NCBI GenBank assembly: GCA_964394085.1
Contig: CAYMWF010000005.1
Location: 45,454-109,453 of the forward strand
Origin: CAYMWF01 sp964394085 [NCBI: uncultured Gemmatimonadota bacterium]
GTDB lineage: Bacteria > GCA-2686955 > CAYMWF01
DNA: 64,000 bases
Direction of reading: 5' to 3'
Translations under genes and position numbers: made by a program
Notes under the pieces: model-generated
Database searches by the model: none
What the model saw: the letters and a program-made list of their open reading frames with translations, nothing else
Told to the model about the DNA's origin: nothing
Shown here: piece after piece, positions 54,512 through 62,517 of the stretch
How positions within the stretch are numbered: the first letter of the stretch is position 1
Layout: each line of letters opens with the position of its first letter

Positions 54512-55984
54512 ATGATGAAACTGCCGACCGAGATCAAAGAGGCGAAATACGAGATCGAGAAATACGCTGAGGAATTCGGGCTCAATTTTTTCCCTGTTAT
54601 CTTCGAAATGCTCGATTACGAGGAAATCAGCGAAACTGCGGCTTACGGCGGGTTCCCGACCCGGTATCCCCACTGGCGGTTCGGGATGGAATTCAACCAG
54701 CTTCAGAAAAGCTACTCGTACGGTCTACATAAAATCTACGAGATGGTGATCAACAATGATCCCTGTTATGCATACCTGTTGAAGAGCAACAATCTCGTCG
54801 ATCAGAAGCTCGTAATCGCACATGTTTACGCCCACTGTGATTTTTTCAAGAATAACTACTGGTTTTCAGAAACAAACCGGAAAATGATCGATGAGATAGC
54901 GAACCATGCTTCGCGAATCCGCGAGTACCAGGATAGATACGGGGTCGAGGTGGTGGAGGATTTTGTCGATGCGTGTCTCTCCATCGACAACCTGATAGAT
55001 CCCCACTCCCTCGGAACGGAGGGCCATGATTTCAAGGAAAACATGGCCAACGACAATACTCCTGTTGATATCAAGAAACTCAAGAGCAAGGATTATATGG
55101 ATTCCTTCATAAATCCGAAGGAATATCTCGATGATCAGAAAAAGGCGATCATAGAAAAGAAGAAAGAGCAGCAGCGGTTCCCCGGCGAACCTCAGCGGGA
55201 CGTTCTTCTTTTTCTTCTGTCCAATGCGCCTCTTGCCGGCTGGCAGCGCGATGTCCTCTCGATCGTCCGTGAAGAATCGTACTATTTCGCCCCCCAGGGC
55301 CAGACTAAAATATTAAATGAAGGATGGGCTTCTTACTGGCACTCGGTAATCATGACCCGCCGATGCCTTTCCGACAGCGAGATCATCGACTTCGCGGATC
55401 ATCATTCGGGAACCATGGCGACGGCTCCGGGAAGGCTCAACCCCTACAAACTCGGTCTGGAGCTATTCCGGGATATCGAGGATCGCTGGAATAAAGGCAG
55501 GTTCGGCCTCGAATTCGAACGATGCGACGATATTACGGAAAAACGTAACTGGAATAAAAAACTCGGCCTCGGGAGAGAGAAGATTTTCGAGGTTCGGCAG
55601 CTGTACAACGATGTAATGTTCCTCGACGAATTCCTGACCGAGGATTTCTGCCGCGAGAAGAAGCTTTTTGTATATTCTACAAATGCACGGACCGGCGTAC
55701 AGGAAATTACCACGAGGGAATTCAAAGCTGTAAAAGAGCAGGTGCTCTTCTCCCTCACCAACTTCGGGCAGCCCGTGATTCATGTCGCGGATGGAAACTA
55801 TGATAACAAGGGAGAGCTGCTGCTGTCTCACCAGCACACCGGCGCCGACATTAAAATCTCTGAAGCGAGAGAAACGATGATGAATATCGAGAGGATCTGG
55901 AGCCGGCCGGTAGTTCTCGATACGAAAATAGACGGCAAGGATACCCTCTTCCGGTACGACGGCAAGGAATTCACCCGCACCTGA
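54512..55984 (+). CDS. SpoVR family protein
   Basis: 490 residues. The full SpoVR/YcgB sequence: GGFPTRYPHWRFGME, ILNEGWASYWHS, HSGTMATAPGRLNPYKLGLELF. Family function is unknown; in Bacillus it affects the spore cortex, in Enterobacteria it is cotranscribed with yeaGH under stress. Here it completes prkA-yhbH-spoVR, and the organism shows no spore genes in the window. Start ATG 54512 or 54515; stop of the previous gene is 3 bp upstream. Confidence 0.95.
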   Translation: MMKLPTEIKEAKYEIEKYAEEFGLNFFPVIFEMLDYEEISETAAYGGFPTRYPHWRFGMEFNQLQKSYSYGLHKIYEMVINNDPCYAYLLKSNNLVDQKLVIAHVYAHCDFFKNNYWFSETNRKMIDEIANHASRIREYQDRYGVEVVEDFVDACLSIDNLIDPHSLGTEGHDFKENMANDNTPVDIKKLKSKDYMDSFINPKEYLDDQKKAIIEKKKEQQRFPGEPQRDVLLFLLSNAPLAGWQRDVLSIVREESYYFAPQGQTKILNEGWASYWHSVIMTRRCLSDSEIIDFADHHSGTMATAPGRLNPYKLGLELFRDIEDRWNKGRFGLEFERCDDITEKRNWNKKLGLGREKIFEVRQLYNDVMFLDEFLTEDFCREKKLFVYSTNARTGVQEITTREFKAVKEQVLFSLTNFGQPVIHVADGNYDNKGELLLSHQHTGADIKISEARETMMNIERIWSRPVVLDTKIDGKDTLFRYDGKEFTRT

Positions 55985-56170
55985 GGTTGAAAGACTGCGC
56001 CAGTTTTTAATTTGCGGTTTCCCTCTGTAATACTTCCCATCCATCCTCGATTTACTGATTATAGTTTCATCCCACATATGCATCTCCCATACCAGTTCTA
56101 AATCAGCTCTTCAATCTGGCGGCTGATTCTGCGAGCCAAAGCGCATCCGGTAGATCTTCATGTTTGCTCC

Positions 56171-56200
56171 TTGAATTCGACAGTCAATCCGGGGTATAAT
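56171..56200 (+). promoter_or_regulatory. Sigma-70 promoter of the beta-helix protein
   Basis: TTGAAT (56171-56176), 18-base spacer, TATAAT (56195-56200), giving a leader of about 57 bases before ATG 56264. Confidence 0.65.
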
Positions 56201-56263
56201 GTCTATACTGAATTTTTCTCTTAATGAGACCAGGGATCAGGTGCTTTTAGCCGGGAGGGAAGC

Positions 56264-57745
56264 ATGATGCGTCTCATGATGACTTTGGGATTCATTATGA
56301 TGGTCGCTGCAGCGGGATTCGGATCGATTATATCCGTACCCGAGGATTATCCGGAAATACAGTTGGCTATCGATGCTTCGGCGGCCGGCGATACGGTGCT
56401 CATTCACCCGGGCACATATTCCGAGTATAATATCGACTTTTCGGGGAAGCCGATTCTTGTTACGAGTTTGAACCCGGAGAACCGGGATATTGTCAGGTCA
56501 ACCATTATTGATGGAGGCAACCTGGGGAGTGTCTTCTATTTTCATTCAATGGAAGACACCACTAGTGTTCTCGCGGGGCTGACGATAACAAGGGGATATG
56601 CCGTAGAAGGCGGCGGTGTTTTATGCGACGAGAGCGCGTCACCATCCATCACCGGCTGTTTCTTTACCGGGAACAGCGCCGACAACGGCGGCGCATTGGC
56701 CTGTTACAAATACAGCTTCGCGCGGATATACGATTGTATTTTTTCCGAGAACAGCGCGGATGATAACGGCGCGATCATCTGTTATCACAGTTCTCCGATT
56801 ATCGACGGCTGTACGGTCAGGAATAATGACTGCGGTTCCGGCGGAGGAATCACCTGCCTTTCCAATTCCACTCCGACCATATCAAACACCACGATCAGCG
56901 GAAACAATGCTTTTGACGGGGGCGGAGTATGTTGCCGGGATAATTCTTCGCCGATCATAACATACTGCACTATTTCCGGAAACTTTGCTTCGGATGACGG
57001 AGGGGGAATACACTGTAACGATCATTCTTCACCGTTCATAAGCCGCTGCGTCGTTTCCGGAAATGAAACGGTCGACGACGGAGGAGGTATCTATTGCTTT
57101 GAGGATTGCTTCCCGGAAGTGGAAAACTCCGTACTCAGCGGAAACATCAGCGGCAGCGCGGGCGGCGGCGGATACCACAACGAATCCTCCCCGGTTTATC
57201 GTGCCTGCATCGTTTTGAACAATTCAGCAGAATACGGGGGAGGGTTTTACTTCAGCTCCTGCACGACATCTGTCGAGAACTGCATCCTCACGGGGAACAC
57301 TTCCGGGAACTATGGAGGTGGAATCCGCTGTTTTGATAGAGCTGACATTACGTTCAGCAATTGCACTGTCACGGGAAATTCAGCCGGAAACGGCGGTGCA
57401 ATAGCCGCCGACGATTCCTCCCCCATCGTTTATAATTCAATCTTATGGGGCAACTCCCCGGACGAGATTTTCGTCAATAATGGGAACCCGGAGGTTCTAT
57501 ACAGCGATATCGAAGGAGGCTGGACGGGCCAGGGAAATATCGATGCCGATCCCTTCTTTGTGAACTTCCTTGGTTTCGACTATCTACTTCATTTTCCTTC
57601 CCCTTGCATCGACTCCGGCGATCCCGGGCTCGAAGACCGTTTATACGACCGGCATCATCTTTGCCCGCCTTGGTATATAAACGGCGCGCGATCGGACATG
57701 GGTGCATACGGCGGTCCGGGCAATATCCTCTGGGTCAGGCACTAG
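56264..57745 (+). CDS. Secreted right-handed beta-helix repeat protein
   Basis: 493 residues; GGGAGGGAAGC precedes ATG 56264. Signal peptide MMRLMMTLGFIMMVAAAGFG, then a DUF1565-like start (VPEDYPEIQLAIDASAAGDTVLIHPGTY) and about ten 24- to 26-residue coils of the type SSPxIxxCxISGNxAxxDGGGIxC, each contributing a Cys or Gly turn. The stacked coils give a parallel beta-helix, as in pectate lyases and adhesins. No C-terminal sorting module and no catalytic residues that I can name. Likely extracellular polysaccharide- or surface-binding. Confidence 0.88.
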   Translation: MMRLMMTLGFIMMVAAAGFGSIISVPEDYPEIQLAIDASAAGDTVLIHPGTYSEYNIDFSGKPILVTSLNPENRDIVRSTIIDGGNLGSVFYFHSMEDTTSVLAGLTITRGYAVEGGGVLCDESASPSITGCFFTGNSADNGGALACYKYSFARIYDCIFSENSADDNGAIICYHSSPIIDGCTVRNNDCGSGGGITCLSNSTPTISNTTISGNNAFDGGGVCCRDNSSPIITYCTISGNFASDDGGGIHCNDHSSPFISRCVVSGNETVDDGGGIYCFEDCFPEVENSVLSGNISGSAGGGGYHNESSPVYRACIVLNNSAEYGGGFYFSSCTTSVENCILTGNTSGNYGGGIRCFDRADITFSNCTVTGNSAGNGGAIAADDSSPIVYNSILWGNSPDEIFVNNGNPEVLYSDIEGGWTGQGNIDADPFFVNFLGFDYLLHFPSPCIDSGDPGLEDRLYDRHHLCPPWYINGARSDMGAYGGPGNILWVRH

Positions 57746-57791
57746 CCGGGATTTTACTGGTATCAGGTCCAGACGGGCGGCCTCTAACAGA

Positions 57792-57820
57792 TTGACATCG
57801 CGGACTGTCGATTGTAGGTT
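57792..57820 (+). promoter_or_regulatory. Candidate promoter of the DRTGG-hydrogenase operon
   Basis: TTGACA (57792-57797), 17 bases, TAGGTT (57815-57820). The -35 is perfect and the -10 weak. It lies 42 bases before the GTG start of the DRTGG protein. Confidence 0.4.
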
Positions 57821-57862
57821 GGAGTATCCGAATCGGTGCGGCAGCTATCCGGGGAGAATAAC

Positions 57863-58192
57863 GTGAAACTTTCGAAAATCCGCGACCTGCTCGATCTCGA
57901 TCCGTTGAATACGGTGTTCGATGTCGAGATAACGAGAGGGTTCGTCTCCGACATGGTCAGCGATACGATGGCCTGCGCCAAGGCAGGCTCAATATGGGTT
58001 ACGGTCCAAATCCACAAAAAGGTAATAGCTTCGGCAAACCTGGTCGACATTCCGGCCGTGGTGATAACCCAGGGGAAACGGCCCGAAGAAGATGTTATCA
58101 AGCTTGCGGATAAGCTGGGAATAACGATCCTGTCGACACCACTGGAATCGTTCGAGCTCGTAGGCAGAATGTACCTGGCAGGAATTCGCTGA
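57863..58192 (+). CDS. DRTGG domain protein
   Basis: 109 residues from GTG 57863, preceded by GGGGAG at 5 bases; a GTG at 57836 is in frame but without RBS. The whole protein is one DRTGG domain (ITRGFVSDMVSDTMACA, VVITQGKRPEEDVIKLADKLGITILSTP), a small ligand-binding fold related to the N-terminal part of HPr kinase. Such single-domain proteins commonly accompany Fe-S/hydrogenase-like sensory genes in Thermotogae, Clostridia and FCB lineages. First gene of the operon. Confidence 0.85.
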   Translation: MKLSKIRDLLDLDPLNTVFDVEITRGFVSDMVSDTMACAKAGSIWVTVQIHKKVIASANLVDIPAVVITQGKRPEEDVIKLADKLGITILSTPLESFELVGRMYLAGIR

Positions 58193-58224
58193 TAGAGCGA
58201 GAGTCTTCCGAAACCCCGATCCCG

Positions 58225-58266
58225 GGGAAGGACTGCCTGGTAAACGGTACCGTATCGGTCCTTCCC
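58225..58266 (+). promoter_or_regulatory. Intercistronic hairpin
   Basis: GGGAAGGAC (58225-58233) pairs perfectly with GTCCTTCCC (58258-58266) around a 24-base loop that contains the palindrome CGGTACCG. It sits in the 154-bp gap between the DRTGG and HATPase genes. No T-tract; perhaps it sets the ratio of the two products. Confidence 0.5.
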
Positions 58267-58346
58267 GTTTGAAACAACTTTCCGGTATCCGTCTCAGACA
58301 TGCCGGCTGAACTCAACCAGTCGAATTCGATCCGAAGGGGAACAAC

Positions 58347-58799
58347 GTGGCCGGTGTGAGAAATTCGAGCGGTAAACAGGTTCTCGTCAGGAAAAATTAC
58401 ACGCTTTCCGGTAAAGATTTCGACCGTGCGGGTGATGCTTCCACGGCGATAAAATCCTTTCTGAAGCAGGTTCATATAGATCCGGATATCATCAGGCGGA
58501 TCGCCCGGGCGAGTTTCGAAGCCGAGATGAACGTGGTCATGTACGCATATGAAGCCGTGATTACCTTCATCCTTACCCCTGAGAGTGTTCAAATACGCGT
58601 AAAGGACAAAGGGCCCGGCATACCGGACATCGATAAAGCGATGCGGGAAGGGTTCTCGACAGCCACGGAGGAGATGCGGGCAATGGGTTTCGGGCTGGGG
58701 ATGGGGCTGCCGAATATCAAGCGGAATGCGGACAAGTTCCACATCGAATCGGATGTCGAAGAAGGCACGACAGTTGAGTTTCTTGTCTATACGAATTGA
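58347..58799 (+). CDS. Anti-sigma-factor-like HATPase (RsbW/SpoIIAB type)
   Basis: 150 residues from GTG 58347 (AGGGGAA upstream). GHKL ATPase fold: the N box FEAEMNVVMYAYE, G1 box VKDKGPGIPD and G2 box MGFGLGMGLPNIKR. No dimerisation His helix, so it is not a histidine kinase but a serine-kinase/anti-sigma-like module. In comparable gene sets this protein is next to a sensory hydrogenase and a DRTGG protein. Partner protein unknown. Confidence 0.88.
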   Translation: MAGVRNSSGKQVLVRKNYTLSGKDFDRAGDASTAIKSFLKQVHIDPDIIRRIARASFEAEMNVVMYAYEAVITFILTPESVQIRVKDKGPGIPDIDKAMREGFSTATEEMRAMGFGLGMGLPNIKRNADKFHIESDVEEGTTVEFLVYTN

Positions 58800-58903
58800 A
58801 GTTGAGCAGGAGAATGAAGCTCCTTTTCTCAAAATCTGATCTATGACCCGAACCGGGAGAAAGCCGGATTTATCAAAAGTTCGATAACGGAAGGGACGCT
58901 CCA

Positions 58904-60217
58904 GTGAGTGAAGGTGTATATTATCACTCCATCGAAATCAGGCCTTCCGCCTGTGCCGGCTGTTTGAGCTGCATGAGGATCTGCCCCACGAAGGCGCTGA
59001 GGGTGCGCGACGGCAAGGCGCGGATGTTGAGCGGACGATGCATCGACTGCGGCGAATGCATGAATGTCTGCAAGAACAGTGCAATCATACCGCTTACCGA
59101 TACCTTTAAAATCCTGCCGAAGTTCGAGTATACCGTCGCACTGCCTTCCCCGGTGCTGTATACGCAGTTCAACATAGACATAGATCCTTCCGTGATCCTG
59201 GCCGGCCTGGCGAAAATCGGGTTCGACAGCAGTCATGATATTTCTCAGGCCTGCGAGGCTTACAATATTATCGTTCACAAATTCCTTGAAGAGCGAGGGG
59301 GTAACAGACCCCTGATATCCGCCACGTGCCCGACAATCGTTCGACTGATCCAGGTGAATTATCCGACCCTGACAGAGCATATCATCCCGCTGGAGGTGCC
59401 CCGGGAAATAGCCGCCCGATTCATCAGGGGGAAGTTGTCGGAGGAGCTTGGGATACTTCCCGAAAAGATAGGGGTCATCTATATAACCCCTTGTTCGGCA
59501 AAGATGATTTCGATCAAGCAACCCGCCGAAAAGGAACGCTCCGCGCTGGACGGGGCGATATCGATATCGGATATCTACAACAATCTCTATTCGACGCTGC
59601 TCGAGATGAAGAAAACCGGGGAAGTGGATGAAGTGCGGGATTACTCGACGTCGAAGCTTGGGTTGAACTGGGCGAGGGTCGGGGGCATGACCAGGTCGAG
59701 CAATCCTGAAAGATGGCTCTCAGTGTCGGGCTTGACGAATGTTTCATCCGTATTCGACGATATCGAGAACGGACGGATCAGAGATATCGATTTTATCGAG
59801 TGTTTTTCGTGCCTTGGAGGTTGCATAGGCGGCTCGCTGACGACGGAGAACGTGTACCTGGCCAGGAACAAACTTATTCAAATGGCGCAAAAACACAAAA
59901 CCCCTGCAAAAAAAGAGAACGTGGAGTCAGCAGTCAGGCAGTTCAACGAAGGTTATTTCGACATGGAAAACAAGGTGCTTCCGCGAAGGCTCGTTACAGG
60001 AAGCCGCGATTTACTCGAGGCGGTCGAAAGGTTGAACAGAAAAGAAGAGATTCTGAAGAAACTGCCGGACATAGACTGCGGATTGTGCGGCGCTCCATGC
60101 TGTGAATGCCATGCCGAGGATATATCTTCAGGCCTGTCGGAAATTGAAGACTGCGTGTTTTCGTCGCCGGAGACGATTAAGAACCTCATGAAATTGTATC
60201 CTCCTCCGGAATTATGA
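58904..60217 (+). CDS. [FeFe]-hydrogenase-like sensory protein with two [4Fe-4S] clusters and C-terminal Fes domain
   Basis: 437 residues from GTG 58904. Two [4Fe-4S] ferredoxin motifs: C17-x2-C20-x2-C23-x3-C27 and C46-x2-C49-x2-C52-x3-C56. Then an H-cluster domain with the four ligand cysteines in place: C142 (L1, SATCP), C197 (L2, TPCSAK), C303 and C307 (L3, ECFSCLGGCIGG). The proton-relay Cys of L1 (TSCCP in catalytic enzymes) is Thr141. A C-terminal CGLCGAPCCECHAEDI motif (C392, C395) is a 4Fe-4S Fes domain. This is the HsfB/HydS-like group of non-catalytic or slow hydrogenases proposed as H2 or redox sensors. No maturase gene (hydE/F/G) is in the window. Confidence 0.85.
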   Translation: MSEGVYYHSIEIRPSACAGCLSCMRICPTKALRVRDGKARMLSGRCIDCGECMNVCKNSAIIPLTDTFKILPKFEYTVALPSPVLYTQFNIDIDPSVILAGLAKIGFDSSHDISQACEAYNIIVHKFLEERGGNRPLISATCPTIVRLIQVNYPTLTEHIIPLEVPREIAARFIRGKLSEELGILPEKIGVIYITPCSAKMISIKQPAEKERSALDGAISISDIYNNLYSTLLEMKKTGEVDEVRDYSTSKLGLNWARVGGMTRSSNPERWLSVSGLTNVSSVFDDIENGRIRDIDFIECFSCLGGCIGGSLTTENVYLARNKLIQMAQKHKTPAKKENVESAVRQFNEGYFDMENKVLPRRLVTGSRDLLEAVERLNRKEEILKKLPDIDCGLCGAPCCECHAEDISSGLSEIEDCVFSSPETIKNLMKLYPPPEL

Positions 60218-60230
60218 TTTTGACGCTCAA

Positions 60231-60254
60231 CTGCCGGAAGAAACAACCCGGCAG
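60231..60254 (+). terminator. Hairpin just after the hydrogenase-like gene
   Basis: CTGCCGG (60231-60237) with CCGGCAG (60248-60254), 10-base A-rich loop, 13 bp after the stop. No T-tract. It is the first of three dyads in this gap. Confidence 0.45.
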
Positions 60255-60261
60255 CATGGAG

Positions 60262-60302
60262 GGCGCGGGCTCTATATCGGCCAGGGGAACGCGCCGTTCT
60301 TT
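60262..60302 (+). terminator. GC-rich hairpin with T-rich tail
   Basis: GGCGCG (60262-60267) with CGCGCC (60290-60295) and a following GTTCTTT (60296-60302). A plausible Rho-independent terminator of the DRTGG-HATPase-hydrogenase operon, with a long 22-base loop. Confidence 0.5.
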
Positions 60303-60348
60303 AGTGTGCGGGTCTAAATTAATCATGATTAATTTAGACCCGCACACT
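60303..60348. repeat. Perfect 46-bp palindrome with no spacer
   Basis: AGTGTGCGGGTCTAAATTA opens the left arm (60303-60321) and the right arm is its exact complement, centred between 60325 and 60326 (AATCA|TGATT). Arms are 23 bp with GC-rich ends and an AT-rich middle. It follows the operon terminator and lies 68 bp before the App1-like gene. Possibilities: fused terminal repeats of a tiny mobile element, two head-to-head REP-like units, or an artefact of assembly. Confidence 0.9.
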
Positions 60349-60415
60349 TGGTTTCTGGTATTGTCGGGGCAATGATGCATGAGAGAAGCATGGACGGTGA
60401 AATGAGAGGACATCG

Positions 60416-61570
60416 ATGACCGAGGCTTCCAGCGAAATCCTGAAGCGGTTCGGTATCCGGAGCTTCGAATACCGGAAACCGGATAAGGATTACGAAGGTC
60501 CTGTATTCGTCTGGGATATCGACAATACTTACCTGGTCACAAACCTGGCCAGCTGGCGAGAGATGCTGAAGATACCCTTCGAATCCGCCGACGAGAAGGT
60601 GAACGTATCGGGAACCGCGGCCCTTTTGAGAGCTCTCCAGAGAGGGGCGGCGTCTCCCGGCAGGGGAGCACCTTCAGAGGAGGAGGTTGAGGAGTATGAA
60701 GCGGCGGTCCGGGTGCCTCTCTACTTCATTTCCGCGTCTCCTCCGCAGTTGAGGAATGTCCTGCTTGAAAAGATGCACATGGACGGGTTCGAGCCGTTCG
60801 GCATGATTTTCAAGGATAATATCGGCAGTATCCGCAGAGGCAGGTTTTCTCTCATCAGGAACCAGCTCGCCTTCAAGCTTCTGGCCCTGGGTCTGCTCCG
60901 TTTTGAGGGGTTTTCGAAAGGAACCTTCTACCTTTTCGGCGATGATACGGAGTCGGATGCATTTATCTACACGCTGTTTTCCGACCTTTGCTCGGGCGGC
61001 ATCTCCCGCGAGGCTCTCGACGAGATTCTCCGGAAAAGGAGATTGAAGCCGGATGAAGCCGCCAGGGTCGGGGAGACGCTGTTCGGATTTATGGAAAACA
61101 GCCCGGCGGACGGTTCACGTCTGGTCGCAGGCAGTTACATCAACCTGGCGACCGGGTCCGATCCGGAGGATTTCGAAAAATACGGCAGCAGGCTGCGGCC
61201 CGTCCTCGATTCATTCCAGATGGCCATGGCTCTTAACGGCGACGGTCTTCTCGATCGGGCAGGAATCCTCGAGGTGGCTGCGGAACTTTCTGATGGATAC
61301 AACCGAAAACCGCATGAATTCGCCGCCTCGCTGCTTGAATCGAGGGCGCGCGGATTCCCGGATGACCGGCTCGCTTCGAGGCTCGTTCCCGAGCTTGCCG
61401 CCCTCGGGTATCTGCCCGGCGAGTTGAGGATATCTTTTCCCTTGTTTTACAGGCTTGCCTCTTATTTCCACCGGTTGAGGCTGCGTCGCCGCGGCGCCGA
61501 AGTGATTCCATATGGTAGAAAGCATGTTTCCGCCGGGATGGAGCCCCCTCCCGCTGATGCCGGGAGATAA
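60416..61570 (+). CDS. App1-like phosphatase (DUF2183)
   Basis: 384 residues, ATG 60416 after GAGAGGA. HAD-like motifs of the App1 catalytic domain: FVWDIDNT with D34 and D36, YFISASPPQL and GDDTESDAFIYTLF. In yeast App1 is a magnesium-dependent phosphatidate phosphatase; bacterial copies have no known substrate. The C-terminal third is helical and unassigned. Next gene (Get3-like ATPase) begins 5 bp after the stop; the three genes are a tight unit. Confidence 0.85.
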   Translation: MTEASSEILKRFGIRSFEYRKPDKDYEGPVFVWDIDNTYLVTNLASWREMLKIPFESADEKVNVSGTAALLRALQRGAASPGRGAPSEEEVEEYEAAVRVPLYFISASPPQLRNVLLEKMHMDGFEPFGMIFKDNIGSIRRGRFSLIRNQLAFKLLALGLLRFEGFSKGTFYLFGDDTESDAFIYTLFSDLCSGGISREALDEILRKRRLKPDEAARVGETLFGFMENSPADGSRLVAGSYINLATGSDPEDFEKYGSRLRPVLDSFQMAMALNGDGLLDRAGILEVAAELSDGYNRKPHEFAASLLESRARGFPDDRLASRLVPELAALGYLPGELRISFPLFYRLASYFHRLRLRRRGAEVIPYGRKHVSAGMEPPPADAGR

Positions 61571-61574
61571 TCGA

Positions 61575-62516
61575 GTGGTGAGCGAATTCTTCGATAAAAA
61601 GCTTCATTTCATCACCGGCAAGGGTGGTGTGGGAAAAAGCACTCTTGCGGCGGCGCTGGCGAGGGCGGCGGCTTCCAGGGGTAAAAAGGTGCTGGTGGTG
61701 GAATTGGATACGCTTTCGATGGCCGCCCGTTACCTCCGCGGCGATGGGAACGAAAATCCGGACGGCGGCGTGGCGCCCGGAGGGATCTTTCTGATCAACA
61801 TAGATCCTTTCATGGTTCTCGAGGAATTCATCATTCACCACCTGCCCGTCAAATATGTTTACAGAAAAATACTCAGCAGCCGCGCATACAAGTATTTTAC
61901 GGCGGCGGCGCCCGGGCTCAGGGAACTCATGCTTCTCGGCAAAATCCACCGGCTGGTAAAAGGCGAGGACCTGGTTGCGGGAGAGAAGGGATTCGATATT
62001 GTATTCGTCGATGCTCCGGCGACCGGGCACGGGGTGTCTATGTTCCAGGTGCCGGAACTTCTCAGGAAGACCTTTCGTATCGGCATCCTCAACGAAAAAT
62101 CGGAACAGATTCTGTCGCTCCTCAGCGACCCGGATACCACCATTCTTCACGTGGCGACACTTCCGGAGGAGATGCCGGCGAATGAGGCCGTCGATTTGTA
62201 CGGCCGGATGCGAAGGGCGACGAGTATCTCCACCGGATGCCTTTTCATTAACCGGATTTTTCCGGAACTGTTCGAGCTCGATGAGAGGGCGGCGATTGTC
62301 GAGGCGAATGAAGGAGGAAATCCGGTTCCGGAGGGCGCTCCGGTGATGGATGCCGCGATGTATACCGTGGTAAGAAACCGCATGGAGCGCGTTTACATAG
62401 ATCGGCTCAGGGACGAAGTCCCTATGGAGAGAGTGGAGCTGCCGATGCTTTTTCTCGAAGATCCCGCCGAAATCGTCGACCGGCTGGGAGAAATTCTCCT
62501 GCAGGAGCCCGGATAA
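61575..62516 (+). CDS. ArsA/Get3-type ATPase, first copy
   Basis: 313 residues from GTG 61575 (GGGAG 8 bases upstream, after the stop of the phosphatase gene); ATG 61512 would overlap the phosphatase by 59 bp. P-loop GKGGVGKS at 15-22 with the signature Lys16 that reaches across the dimer, switch I DTLSMAARYL and switch II DAPATGHG. The CxxC of eukaryotic Get3 and the arsenite cysteines of ArsA are absent. Single-domain enzymes of this kind dimerise. Partner is probably the next gene. Confidence 0.88.
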   Translation: MVSEFFDKKLHFITGKGGVGKSTLAAALARAAASRGKKVLVVELDTLSMAARYLRGDGNENPDGGVAPGGIFLINIDPFMVLEEFIIHHLPVKYVYRKILSSRAYKYFTAAAPGLRELMLLGKIHRLVKGEDLVAGEKGFDIVFVDAPATGHGVSMFQVPELLRKTFRIGILNEKSEQILSLLSDPDTTILHVATLPEEMPANEAVDLYGRMRRATSISTGCLFINRIFPELFELDERAAIVEANEGGNPVPEGAPVMDAAMYTVVRNRMERVYIDRLRDEVPMERVELPMLFLEDPAEIVDRLGEILLQEPG

Positions 62517-62517
62517 G

